Shown here piece after piece: positions 25,709-34,354 of a stretch of DNA of 64,000 nucleotides. The stretch covers positions 11,420,501 through 11,484,500 of the forward strand of contig NZ_JACHMB010000001.1 of the NCBI RefSeq assembly GCF_014204795.1. The letters are read 5' to 3'. Below the pieces are notes generated by a model. It did not search any database, was not told the origin of the DNA, and was given only the letters and a program-made list of their open reading frames with translations. Source of the DNA: Nonomuraea jabiensis. Its GTDB lineage: Bacteria > Actinomycetota > Actinomycetes > Streptosporangiales > Streptosporangiaceae. The number at the start of each line of letters is the position of its first letter. Positions within the stretch are counted from its first letter, which is position 1. Both the position numbers and the translations under genes were made by a program.

Positions 25709-28230
25709 CGGACTGTGACCTCCTGACGTAGACGCAGGTCCCTGGAGGAGGACCCGACGTGGACGGTACGGCGGCCCCTCGCGAGGGTCCACCGGCCGTC
25801 CGACCAGTAGTGCAGTGCGCGCGGCGGCACCGTCACGGTGACGGGGCGCCGCTCGCCGGGCGACAGCCGCACCCGGGCGAACCCGGCGAGCGCGCGGGGC
25901 GGCATCGGGACCGGCGGGCCGGGCGGCGGGCCGAGATACACCTGCGGCACCTCGATCCCGGCGCGCCGGCCGGTGTTGGCGACCGTGAACGACACGCTGA
26001 GCCCGCCGCCCGCGGCCCGCACCGACAGGCCGCCGTACTGGAAGCGGGTGTAGGACAGGCCGTGCCCGAAGGGGAACAGCGGCTCGATGCCGTGCGCGTC
26101 GTAGTGCCGGTAGCCGACGAGCACGCCCTCGCTGTAGTCGGCGACGCCGCCCACGCCCGGGTAGCGCTCGGGCTGCGCGGTGGGCACGTCCTCGGCCCGC
26201 CGGGGGAACGTCACCGGCAGCTTGCCGCCCGGGACGGCCCCGCCGAGCACGAGCGTGGCGGTGGCGTCGGCGCCCTCCTGGCCCGGGTACCACATCTGCA
26301 GGATCGAGCACACGCCGCCCACCCACGGCATGAGCACCGGGTCGCCGGTGTTGAGCACGACCGCGGTGCGGGCGTTGGCGGCGGCGACGGCCCCGATGAC
26401 GGGGTCCTGGCCGTTGGGGAGGGCGAGGGCGGGACGGTCGGCGCCCTCGGTGCCCTCGTTGAAGGCGAACACGAGCGCCGCCCGCGCCCCCTTGGCCAGC
26501 ACGGCGGCCTCCCGCAGCGCCTCCTGGCGTCGGCGCGGGGTGACCCAGGCCAGCCTGACCTGCAGCGGCGTGCCGGCGACGCCGGTGGCCGCGACGGTGA
26601 CGGGCTTGGCCACCCCGGCTTCGAGGCGGACGGTCGCACCGGCGTTCGTCAGGCCGCCGGAGGTCGCGATGAGGCTGCTGTTGCCGCCGATGAGGGCGCC
26701 GACCGAGCCGATCCTGACGCCGTCGAGGGTCAGCGAGATCGAGCCGTTGAACGACGGCACCCCGCCCGCGCCCTGGATGCGCAGGTCGTAGTCGCCGGTC
26801 TCGGGCGCGGTGAGCGTGCCCGTCCACGTCCACGACGAGCCGGCGGGCAGGGCGTCGGCGCCGGTGTGGTCCACCTGGGCGGCGGCCTGCGGGGTGCCGC
26901 CCTGCTGGGCGCCCTGTTGAGTGCCCTGTTGAGTGCGCTGCAGCACCAGCGCCGAGTCAGGCACCGGGACCCCTTCCAGGTCCACGCCCGTGGCCCAGCG
27001 GATGCGGCTGCCCGGGCCGGCCTGGCGGCGCAGGGCGGCCAGCGGGCTCTCGGCGCTCGCGGGGATCACCCTGGCGCTGCCTCCGCCGCCCACCAGGGGG
27101 CTGGCCGCGGTGGGGCCGATGACGACCAGGTCGGCCAGGTCGGCGCGGCGCAGCGGCAGCAGGTCCCGTTCGTTGCGCAGCAGCACGGCGCCGGCCAGCG
27201 CGATCTCCTTCGCGGTGCGGGCGCCGCCGGCCGGGTCCGGGGAGGGCCGCGGCCGGCCGCCGCCGAGCAGGCCGAACCGGTCGAGCTGGACGAGGACGCG
27301 GCGCACCGCGGTGTCCACCACCGACCCGGCCAGCTGCCCGGAGGAGACGGCGGCGGCCAGGCCCCCGTAGTTGACGCCGAAGGGCATCTCCATGTCCATC
27401 CCGGCGGTGAGCGCGGGCGCGCCGCTGTGCGTGGCGTACCAGTCGGACATCACCCAGCCGCCGAAGTGCCATTCGTCGCGCAGGATCCCGGTCAGCAGGT
27501 GCGGGTGCTCGGCGGCGTACACGCCGTTGACGTGGTTGTAGGCGGCCATGACGGCGCCGACGCCCGCCTGCACGGCGGCCTCGAAGGCGGGTAGGTAGAT
27601 CTCGCGCAGGGTCCGCTCGTCCACCTTGACGTCGATCGTCTGGCGGGCGTTCTCGAAGTTGTTGGCCGCGTAGTGCTTGACCGTGGCGATGAGGCCCTCG
27701 CCCTGGATGCCGCGGATCTCGCCGGCGACGAGCGCGGCGGCCAGCAGCGGGTCCTCCCCGAGCGTCTCGAAGTTCCGGCCGGCCTGCGGCACCCGGACGA
27801 TGTTGGTCATCGGCGACAGCAGGACGTCCATGCCCAGCGCGCGGCCCTCCCTGCCGATGACCGCGCCGAACCGCCGGGCGAGGTCGGGCGCGAACGTCGA
27901 GGCGAGCGCCACCGGCGCCGGCAGGGCGGTGGCGCTCGCCGTGACGCGCACCCCGGCGGGCCCGTCGGCCAGGCGGAGCTCGGGGATGCCGAGGCGCGGC
28001 ACGCCGGGAACGTACCCGGCCTGGCCCTTGGAGGCGGGGTCGGTGGCGCCGTGCAGCAGCGAGACCTTCTCCTCCAGCGTCAGCTGCCGCAGCAGCGCGT
28101 CGACGTCGGCCCGATGGTGGGCGGGGCGGGCGGTCCGCCGCGCGGGGGCGACGGCCGCGGCCACGGCGGCCGCGCCGAGCAGCCGCGCCGCGTCGCGGCG
28201 CGTCAGCGACGGGTTGAGCGCTTCAGCCAT
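25705..28230 (-). CDS. Exported GH3 beta-glucosidase with PA14 insert
   Basis: The 841-residue protein carries a twin-arginine-like leader (LTRRDAARLLGAAAVAAAVAP), the GH3 N-terminal barrel with nucleophile D263 in GGWVMSDWYATHSG and KHYAANNFE, then the second sandwich domain. A PA14-like beta module (about 465-600, WTWTGTLTAPETGDYDLRIQ) sits inside it, and a fibronectin-III-like tail ends the protein. It removes glucose or related beta-linked sugars from oligosaccharides outside the cell. SD GAAGGAG precedes ATG 28230. It is divergent from the IclR gene across a gap with two similar palindromes, and coupled to the esterase downstream. Confidence 0.93.
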   Translation of the reverse strand: MAEALNPSLTRRDAARLLGAAAVAAAVAPARRTARPAHHRADVDALLRQLTLEEKVSLLHGATDPASKGQAGYVPGVPRLGIPELRLADGPAGVRVTASATALPAPVALASTFAPDLARRFGAVIGREGRALGMDVLLSPMTNIVRVPQAGRNFETLGEDPLLAAALVAGEIRGIQGEGLIATVKHYAANNFENARQTIDVKVDERTLREIYLPAFEAAVQAGVGAVMAAYNHVNGVYAAEHPHLLTGILRDEWHFGGWVMSDWYATHSGAPALTAGMDMEMPFGVNYGGLAAAVSSGQLAGSVVDTAVRRVLVQLDRFGLLGGGRPRPSPDPAGGARTAKEIALAGAVLLRNERDLLPLRRADLADLVVIGPTAASPLVGGGGSARVIPASAESPLAALRRQAGPGSRIRWATGVDLEGVPVPDSALVLQRTQQGTQQGAQQGGTPQAAAQVDHTGADALPAGSSWTWTGTLTAPETGDYDLRIQGAGGVPSFNGSISLTLDGVRIGSVGALIGGNSSLIATSGGLTNAGATVRLEAGVAKPVTVAATGVAGTPLQVRLAWVTPRRRQEALREAAVLAKGARAALVFAFNEGTEGADRPALALPNGQDPVIGAVAAANARTAVVLNTGDPVLMPWVGGVCSILQMWYPGQEGADATATLVLGGAVPGGKLPVTFPRRAEDVPTAQPERYPGVGGVADYSEGVLVGYRHYDAHGIEPLFPFGHGLSYTRFQYGGLSVRAAGGGLSVSFTVANTGRRAGIEVPQVYLGPPPGPPVPMPPRALAGFARVRLSPGERRPVTVTVPPRALHYWSDGRWTLARGRRTVHVGSSSRDLRLRQEVTVR

Positions 28231-28306
28231 GTGAACAGCTCCTTCGAGGAACGGGCCGACCGGCTGGGGTCGCGCCCGCAACATACGAGCCGCGGAGAGG
28301 GTTGCG

Positions 28307-28351
28307 GAACCGCGTTCTCCGTTCAACGGAAGACTTTTCAGAACGTCGTTC
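28307..28351. promoter_or_regulatory. Two GAAC-N3-GTTC palindromes in the GH3/IclR gap
   Basis: GAACCGCGTTC (28307-28317) and GAACGTCGTTC (28341-28351) share the form GAAC-N3-GTTC with centres 34 bp apart. They lie 77-121 bases from the GH3 start and 146-190 from the IclR start. A pair of equal half-site palindromes fits cooperative binding by the adjacent IclR protein. The rest of the 266-base gap shows no gene. Confidence 0.55.
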
Positions 28352-28496
28352 GGTGTGTTTCTGGATTGTTACCCATAGCAACAAACTCTGGGGCTTCGAG
28401 GGCTGGACCCGCAGGCAGCACGGGTTTACGTTGCCGCAAACAACATAAAAACCGGAACATCGCGGGGTGACAGGTCCGAACCGGGAGGCGGCGACC

Positions 28497-29360
28497 ATGA
28501 CCACAACCGACGACGGCCCGGCCGCGGCCACGATGCGCCGGGGCGTCCACGCTCCCGGCGGCACCAAGCAGCCGGCAAGCCGGACGGCTTCCGGAAGCGC
28601 GCAGCGGCCCGCCGGCCGGACCGTGACGAGCCGGGTCCTCAGCGTGCTCAGCGCGTTCTCCGGCGAGTGTCCCAGGCTGAGCCTGTCCGACATCAGCCGC
28701 CGCGCCTCGATGCCGTTGACGACCGCGCACCGGCTGGTCAGCGAGCTGATGTCGTGGGGCGCGCTGGAACGCGACCGCGACGGCCGGTACCAGATCGGGC
28801 TGCACCTGTGGGAGGTGGGCGCGCTGGCGCCGCGCGGGCTCGGGCTGCGCGAGGCCGCCATGCCGTTCCTGGAGGACCTGTACGAGGTCACCCACCAGCA
28901 CGCCCAGCTCGCCGTCCTGGACGGGCCCGACGTGCTCTACCTGGAGCGGATCTCCGGCCGGGACGCGGTCGGCGTGCGCAGCCGGGTGGGCGGGCGCTTC
29001 CCTGCCCACGCCACGGGGGTCGGGCTGGCGCTGCTGGCCCACACGCCGCCCGCGGCGCAGGAGGCGTACCTGGCCGGGCCGCTGGCGGCCTTCACCGACC
29101 GGACCATCGCGGACCCCGGGCGGCTGCGGGGGGTGCTGGCCGAGGTGCGCCGCCACGGGTACGTCATCAGCGACCGCCAGGTCACGCTGGACGCGGTGTC
29201 GGTGGCCGCGCCCGTGCGAGACGCGGCCGACGAGGTGATCGCCGCGCTGTCGGTCGTGGTGCGCGTGGGCGAGCCGCAGGCGGGCGCGCTCGTGCCGGCC
29301 GTCGTCAGCGCCGCCCGCGGGCTGTCGCGCTGGCTGCGGTCGCACCCGGAGCGGCCCTGA
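28497..29360 (+). CDS. IclR-family transcriptional regulator
   Basis: This 287-residue protein has a disordered basic N-terminal tail, an IclR winged helix (about 45-105, SRVLSVLSAFSGECPRLSLS then RRASMPLTTAHRLVSELMSWG), and the effector domain with LDGPDVLYLERISGRDAVG and RFPAHATGVGLALLAH. IclR proteins control catabolism of aromatic and sugar acids. ATG 28497 is chosen for GGGAGGCG upstream; a GTG at 28467 is possible. It is divergent from the GH3 gene and co-directional with the aldehyde oxidoreductase 73 bases on. It could serve either side. Confidence 0.9.
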   Translation: MTTTDDGPAAATMRRGVHAPGGTKQPASRTASGSAQRPAGRTVTSRVLSVLSAFSGECPRLSLSDISRRASMPLTTAHRLVSELMSWGALERDRDGRYQIGLHLWEVGALAPRGLGLREAAMPFLEDLYEVTHQHAQLAVLDGPDVLYLERISGRDAVGVRSRVGGRFPAHATGVGLALLAHTPPAAQEAYLAGPLAAFTDRTIADPGRLRGVLAEVRRHGYVISDRQVTLDAVSVAAPVRDAADEVIAALSVVVRVGEPQAGALVPAVVSAARGLSRWLRSHPERP

Positions 29361-29433
29361 CGGGGGTTGCCTTTTCCGGCTGTTGTGTGATGTGGTGCGG
29401 CTCGCTTTCCTCTATCGCTCTGGAGGCTTGACC

Positions 29434-31212
29434 GTGCCGTTCATTGTGGATCTGACCAGCGGGAACGTGGAGAAGGAGCAGCACCCGGGCGAGATCGGCG
29501 GGTCAGTGCCGGGGCTGCGGCTGATGGCCGGGCGCACGCCCGCCGGGCTCGATCCGTACGATCCGGGGGCGCTGCTGTACGTGGCGGCCGGGGCGCTGGG
29601 CGGGACGGCGGCGCCGGGGCTGGCCAAGGCGGTGTTCCTGGCGAAGTCGCCGCTGACGGGGGTGGCCGGGGAGTCCCACGCGCTCGGGCCGTTCGCGGCG
29701 GGCCTGCGCGGGGCGGGCGTCAGGGCGCTGGCCGTCACGGGGCGGGCCGCGCGGCTGTCGTACCTGCTCGTCCGGGACGGGCAGGTGTCCCTGCACGACG
29801 CCTCGGAGCTGCGCGGGCTGGGCACGGCCGCGACCACGGACGCGCTGCGGGCGCGGCACGGCCAGGGCGCGCACGTGGCGGCGATCGGGCCGGCCGGGGA
29901 GAACCTCGTGCGGTACGCGAGCATCGTGACCGACCACGCCTACGCCGCCGGACGCTACGGGCTCGGCGCGGTCTTCGGGGCCAAGAACCTCAAGGCCGTC
30001 GTGTGCGTCGGCGAGGTCCCAGCGGAGGGCGCGGCGGAGGTCGCCGACCCCGGGGCGGTCGCCGGGCTGGCCGCCTTTTACCGCGGCTCGCTGGCCACGA
30101 ACCCGCTGGCGGCGATCCAGGCGGGGATGCCCGGGTTCGCCGGATGGGTGGGCGACCCGCCCGCTCCCGGGTACGCCGCGGTGCGCAACTTCTCGGTGAC
30201 CGGCGCGCACGGGCTGCGGGTGCCGTCCGCGGGTGACTACGACGGGCGCGCGGTGGCGACCACCGGCGCCTGTCCCGGCTGCCCCAATGACTGCCTCAAG
30301 GTGTACGCGCCCCCGGGGCTCGCCGAGCGGCGGACCGGCGGGCTGGGGCAGGAGGCGTTCCTGTCGCTCGGGTGGAACCTCGGGATCGACGACCTCGACA
30401 CCGTGCTGGCCGCCAACGCCCGCTGCAACGACCTCGGGCTGGACCCGGTCTCCCTGGGCGGGACGCTGGCGTTCGCCATGGAGTGCGCCGAGCGGGGGCT
30501 GCTCCCCGGCGGGCCCGCGTTCGGCGACCCCGTGGCGTTGCCCGGGCTCGTCGACGACGTGGCGGCGCGCACGGGCGAGATGGGCGACCTGCTGGCCGAG
30601 GGCGCGGCGCGGGCGGCCGCGAAGCTCGGGCCGGCCACGGCCCCGTACGCGATGACCGTCAAGGGCGCCGAGCTGCCCTGCTTCGACCCCCGCGTCCAGC
30701 CGGGCATCGGCCTCGGGTACGCGATCGCCCCCGGCGGCCCGCGCTACGACGCGCTGGAGCACGACCTCGACTTCGACCCCGTGGCGGGGCTGCCCTACAG
30801 CTTCGGCGAGGCGCGGCGGATCGGGGCGGAGCCCGCGCCGGTCGCCGGGCTCGACGCCGAACGGGGCCGGCGCACCGCCCGGCTGCTGCGGCTGTGGAGC
30901 GGGCTCGACGCGCTCAACCTGTGCGTCTTCGCCTCCTCCCCCACCCGCCCGCTGACCATCGACCACCTGAGCGCCCTGGTCACCGCCGTCCTCGGGCGGG
31001 AGTTCACCCTGGACGACCTGCTGGCGGCCGGTCAGGCGCGGCTCGACGGGATGCGCGCGTACGCGATCCGCGAGGGCGGCGGGCCCGACGAGCTGCCGGC
31101 CCGGATGCACGAGGAGCCGGTCACGGCGGGGCCCCACGAGGGCGCGGTGCTGGACCGCGCCTCGTTCGAGCTCGCCCGCGCCGCCTTCTACGAGGAGCTC
31201 GGCTGGCGCTGA
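29434..31212 (+). CDS. aor: Aldehyde:ferredoxin oxidoreductase family, tungsten/molybdenum pterin enzyme
   Basis: The 592-residue protein is of the AOR family, which oxidises aldehydes to acids using a tungsto-bispterin and one [4Fe-4S] cluster. The cluster cysteines lie at about 280, 283 and 287 (ACPGCPNDCLK) and about 497 (DALNLCVFASS), the same spacing as the characterised archaeal enzyme. Pterin-binding regions include LAKAVFLAKSPLTG and LGAVFGAKNLKAV. GTG 29434 has GGAGG seven bases upstream. No ferredoxin, electron-transfer subunit, tungstate transporter or cofactor gene is adjacent. It probably acts with the oxidoreductases downstream, but the physiological aldehyde is unknown. Confidence 0.9.
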   Translation: MPFIVDLTSGNVEKEQHPGEIGGSVPGLRLMAGRTPAGLDPYDPGALLYVAAGALGGTAAPGLAKAVFLAKSPLTGVAGESHALGPFAAGLRGAGVRALAVTGRAARLSYLLVRDGQVSLHDASELRGLGTAATTDALRARHGQGAHVAAIGPAGENLVRYASIVTDHAYAAGRYGLGAVFGAKNLKAVVCVGEVPAEGAAEVADPGAVAGLAAFYRGSLATNPLAAIQAGMPGFAGWVGDPPAPGYAAVRNFSVTGAHGLRVPSAGDYDGRAVATTGACPGCPNDCLKVYAPPGLAERRTGGLGQEAFLSLGWNLGIDDLDTVLAANARCNDLGLDPVSLGGTLAFAMECAERGLLPGGPAFGDPVALPGLVDDVAARTGEMGDLLAEGAARAAAKLGPATAPYAMTVKGAELPCFDPRVQPGIGLGYAIAPGGPRYDALEHDLDFDPVAGLPYSFGEARRIGAEPAPVAGLDAERGRRTARLLRLWSGLDALNLCVFASSPTRPLTIDHLSALVTAVLGREFTLDDLLAAGQARLDGMRAYAIREGGGPDELPARMHEEPVTAGPHEGAVLDRASFELARAAFYEELGWR

Positions 31213-31264
31213 TTCCCCCGGAAAACACTCTTGTCCGGTTTGTGTGGTTCGCGTTATGTTCTGG

Positions 31265-31276
31265 TCAATCGTTTGA
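31265..31276. promoter_or_regulatory. LacI-type operator TCAATCGTTTGA (copy 1)
   Basis: This near-palindrome has half-sites TCAATC and TCAAAC around a central CG, the form of LacI-family operators. It lies 24 bases before the SDR start. The identical 12-mer occurs in the opposite orientation at 35797-35808 upstream of the amidohydrolase. The two copies also share flanks ((G/A) before, (A/G)CG after). The adjacent LacI at 37853 is the obvious candidate repressor. Confidence 0.7.
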
Positions 31277-31300
31277 ACGAGAGACGGGAGACCCTCGGGG

Positions 31301-32059
31301 ATGGCTGTCACGATCGACCTGGGCGGACGGACGGCGCTCGTCACGGGCGGCGCGGGAGGGCTCGGGTTCGCCTGCGCCCGCGCGCTGGCCGAGGCCGGAG
31401 CGGACGTCGTGCTCTCCGACCTGGAGGGCCCGCGGCTGGGCGAGGCGGCGGCCGAACTCGGCGCCGAGGCGCGCCCGGCCGACCTCACCGACCCGGCCCA
31501 GGCGGCGGCTCTGGCAGGCGCCCGCGACCGCATCGACGTGCTGGTGAACTGCGCCGGGATCATGCGCACCACCCCGCTGCTCGACATCGAGCCCGGCGAG
31601 TGGCTGCGGATCGTGGACGTCAACCTCAACGCCACGTTCTGGCTCACCCAGGCCGTCGGGCGCGGGATGGCCGAGCGGGGCGGCGGCTCGATCGTGACGC
31701 TGGCCTCGGTGGCCGCCCGCTCGGGCCGCCCCGACGCCGCCCACTACTCCGCCACCAAGACCGCCCTGCTCTCCCTGACCAAGTCGGCGGCCCACGCGCT
31801 GGCCCCCGTGCGGGTGAACGCCGTGTGCCCCGGCGTCTTCCTCACCCCCATGTGGGAGGAGATCATCGCCGACCGAGACCGGCGGTTCGGTCCCGGCGCG
31901 GGCGCCGGCTACCTGAAGGAGGTCGGCGAGCGCTCCCCGTTGCGCCGGCCCGGGCGTCCCGAGGAGGTCGCCGCCGCGGTGCTGTTCCTGGCCAGCGACC
32001 TGGCGTCGTTCGTGACGGGCCAGGCTCTCAACGTCGACGGCGGACTGGAGATGAACTGA
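31301..32059 (+). CDS. SDR-family oxidoreductase
   Basis: This 252-residue Rossmann dehydrogenase has the cofactor motif TGGAGGLGFACA, the NCAG motif (VNCAGIMRT), the catalytic Ser in LASVAARSG near 136, Tyr149 and Lys153 in HYSATK, and a C-terminal RPGRPEEVAAAVLFLASD. An Asp after the second strand (LSDLEG) favours NAD over NADP. It is the first gene of a run that continues through the lyase, E1 alpha, E1 beta and VOC genes with overlaps or 2-base gaps. It probably oxidises a hydroxy- or keto-sugar acid. Confidence 0.93.
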   Translation: MAVTIDLGGRTALVTGGAGGLGFACARALAEAGADVVLSDLEGPRLGEAAAELGAEARPADLTDPAQAAALAGARDRIDVLVNCAGIMRTTPLLDIEPGEWLRIVDVNLNATFWLTQAVGRGMAERGGGSIVTLASVAARSGRPDAAHYSATKTALLSLTKSAAHALAPVRVNAVCPGVFLTPMWEEIIADRDRRFGPGAGAGYLKEVGERSPLRRPGRPEEVAAAVLFLASDLASFVTGQALNVDGGLEMN

Positions 32060-32061
32060 CC

Positions 32062-33402
32062 GTGCGCCAGACGTTCAAGCTGCTGCCCGAGCTGTTCGGC
32101 GACGGCGCGATGGCCGAGATCTTCTCGGCCGAGCGGACCGTGCTGGCCTGGCTGCGCACGGAGGCCGCGCTGGCCCGCGCCCAGGCCGCGGAGGGCGTGA
32201 TCTCCGAGGCCGACGCGCGGGCCATCGAGGCGGCCTGCGTGCCCGCCACCATCGACCTCCGGCGCCTCTGGTCGGAGGCGGTCAACGTGGGCTACCCGAT
32301 CCTGCCCCTCGTACGGATGATCTCCGCCGCGCTCCCCGAGGGGCCCAACGGCCGCGTCCACTACGGCGCGACCACGCAGGACATCATGGACACCGGCCTG
32401 GCCCTGCAGATGGGCGAGGCTCTCGATCACCTGCGGGCGCTGCTCGGCTCGTTCGGCGGCGCGCTGGCCCGGCTGGTGGCCGAGCACGCCGGCACCGTCG
32501 TCGCCGCCCGCACGCACGCCCAGCAGGCGGTGCCCACGACGTTCGGGGCGAAGATGGCGGTGCTGCTGGCGGAGGTGACCCGCCAGCGCGACCGGGTGAG
32601 CCAGGCGGCGCGGCGGGTGCGGGTCGTGTCGCTGTTCGGCGCGGGCGGCACGTCCGCCGCGATGGGCGAGCGCTCCCGGCAGGTGCGCGAGCGCGTGGCC
32701 GGGGTGCTCGGCCTCGGCGCCACCGAGGTGCCCTGGCACGTGGCCAGGGACGGCGTCGCCGAGTTCGGGGTGACCTGCGCGAGCCTGGCGGCCACGGCGG
32801 CCCGCTTCGCCCGCGAGGTCGTGGACCTGTCCAGGACCGAGGTCGGCGAGGTGCGCGAGGCGGGCGGGCACCACCGCGGCGCCTCGTCCACGATGCCGCA
32901 GAAGGCCAACCCGATCGGCTGCGAGGCCGTCATCGGCATGTCCGGCACGGCGGGCGCGCTCAGCTCGGGCCTGTTCCGCGCGATGGAGGCCGGCCACGAG
33001 CGGGCCGCCGGCGAGTGGCAGGTCGAGTGGTACGTGGTGCCGCTCCTGGCCGAGCTGGCCGCGGGCGCGCTGGCCACGGCCGCCGAGGTCGCCGCCGGGC
33101 TGCGGGTCTACCCGGAGGCCATGCGGGCCAACCTGGGCGCCGAGGGCGGGCTGATCATGGCGGAGGCGTACATGATGCGGCTGGCCCCGGCGCTGGGCCG
33201 GGAGCGGGCGCACGACCTGGTCTACAAGGCGGCGCACGAGGCCCGCGAGCGCGGGCGGGCGCTGGCCGACGCGCTGCGCGACGTGGCGGCGCCGGACGAC
33301 CTGGCGAGCCTGGGCGAGCTGCCCATCCCGCCCGAGTCCTACCTCGGCGAGGCCGAGGCGATCTGCGCCGCGGCGCTTGAAGCCTGGAGAAGTGATGAGT
33401 GA
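32062..33402 (+). CDS. Fumarase/aspartase-superfamily lyase (adenylosuccinate-lyase or PcaB type)
   Basis: The 446-residue protein is a lyase of the class-II fumarase superfamily. The signature GASSTMPQKANPIGCE (near residue 275) and the Thr/His region VHYGATTQDIMDTGLAL are intact. It is closest in feel to 3-carboxy-cis,cis-muconate cycloisomerase-like and adenylosuccinate-lyase-like proteins in catabolic operons; I judge it is not purB because it is embedded in a degradative run. It begins at GTG 32062, two bases after the SDR stop, and overlaps E1 alpha by eight bases. It may add or eliminate water, ammonia or a carboxylate group on an unsaturated acid. Confidence 0.88.
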   Translation: MRQTFKLLPELFGDGAMAEIFSAERTVLAWLRTEAALARAQAAEGVISEADARAIEAACVPATIDLRRLWSEAVNVGYPILPLVRMISAALPEGPNGRVHYGATTQDIMDTGLALQMGEALDHLRALLGSFGGALARLVAEHAGTVVAARTHAQQAVPTTFGAKMAVLLAEVTRQRDRVSQAARRVRVVSLFGAGGTSAAMGERSRQVRERVAGVLGLGATEVPWHVARDGVAEFGVTCASLAATAARFAREVVDLSRTEVGEVREAGGHHRGASSTMPQKANPIGCEAVIGMSGTAGALSSGLFRAMEAGHERAAGEWQVEWYVVPLLAELAAGALATAAEVAAGLRVYPEAMRANLGAEGGLIMAEAYMMRLAPALGRERAHDLVYKAAHEARERGRALADALRDVAAPDDLASLGELPIPPESYLGEAEAICAAALEAWRSDE

Positions 33403-34354
33403 ACGCAGGCTCGCGGATCTGCTGGCCATGTGGCGGATCCGCGCGTTCGAGGAGAAGGTGCGCGACCTGCGCACAGAGAATCCGGTCGGGGGCCCGATCG
33501 TCGGTTCGGTGCACCTGTGCGTCGGCCAGGAGGCGGTCCCGGTGGGCGCGTGCGACGTGCTGGAGCCGCACGACGCGCTGTTCGCGACCTACCGCGGCCA
33601 CGGCTGGGCGCTGGCCAGGGGCGTGCCCGCGCGGGCGCTGTTCGCCGAGCTGGCGGGCCGGGCGACCGGCGTGAACGGCGGGCGGGGCGGCTCGGCGTAC
33701 TTCACCGCTGCCGAGTACGGCTTCCACGGCGAGAACTCGATCGTGGGCGCGGGCGCGCCGATCGCGTGCGGGGCGGCGCTGGCCGGCCGGCACGACGGCT
33801 CGAACCGGGTGGCCGTGAGCGTCTTCGGCGACGGCGCGATGAACCAGGGCGCGGTGCACGAGGCCATGAACTTCGCCGCCGCGCTGTCCCTGCCCGTGGT
33901 GTTCGTCTGCGAGAACAACCGCTACTCGGAGCTGACCCCGATCGCCGACATGGTGCGCAACCCGCGCCTGGCCGACCGCGCGGCCGCGTACGGGATCCCG
34001 GGCCACCGCGTCGACGGCAACGACGTGGAGGCCGTGCGCTTCCACGTGCGCGACGCGCTGGAGGTGGCCCGCGAGGGCGGCGGGCCGACGCTGCTGGAGT
34101 GCATGACCGAGCGCCTGGCCGGCCACTACATCGGCGACGCGCAGACCTACCGGCAGCCCGGCGAGCTGGAGCGGATCGGCCGGCGTGAGCCGATCGCCCG
34201 GCTGCGCGAGGGCCTGCTGGCCGACGGGGTGCCGGCCGCCGAGCTGGACGCCGTGGAGCGCGGGGCGCGGGCCGAGATGGCCTCCGCCGCCGAGCGCGCG
34301 CTGGCCGCGCCCCTCGCCGACCCCGCCACCGCAAGGGAGCACCTGTATGCCTGA
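33395..34354 (+). CDS. Thiamine-diphosphate 2-oxoacid dehydrogenase E1, alpha subunit
   Basis: The 319-residue protein is of the PdhA/AcoA type, forming an alpha2-beta2 heterotetramer with the next gene's product. The thiamine diphosphate motif runs from FGDGAMNQGAVHEAMNFAAA (near 145) to CENN. The N-terminal region RIRAFEEKVRDL and YRGHGWALARG are typical. It decarboxylates a 2-oxoacid or cleaves acetoin. It overlaps the lyase by eight bases and E1 beta by eight bases. No E2 acyltransferase or E3 dihydrolipoamide dehydrogenase is in the window, so it must borrow them or act without them. Confidence 0.92.
   Translation: MSERRLADLLAMWRIRAFEEKVRDLRTENPVGGPIVGSVHLCVGQEAVPVGACDVLEPHDALFATYRGHGWALARGVPARALFAELAGRATGVNGGRGGSAYFTAAEYGFHGENSIVGAGAPIACGAALAGRHDGSNRVAVSVFGDGAMNQGAVHEAMNFAAALSLPVVFVCENNRYSELTPIADMVRNPRLADRAAAYGIPGHRVDGNDVEAVRFHVRDALEVAREGGGPTLLECMTERLAGHYIGDAQTYRQPGELERIGRREPIARLREGLLADGVPAAELDAVERGARAEMASAAERALAAPLADPATAREHLYA

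Noticed and set aside
26880..26945. Repeated GCCCTGTTGAGTG units inside the GH3 gene as a regulatory repeat
   Set aside because: They encode a Gln/Thr-rich linker (QQGTQQGAQQGG) in frame and are better explained as coding repeats.
31231..32061. Upstream extension of the lyase frame through the SDR gene
   Set aside because: It is Arg/Gly shadow sequence; GTG 32062 directly after the SDR stop gives the conserved lyase start.
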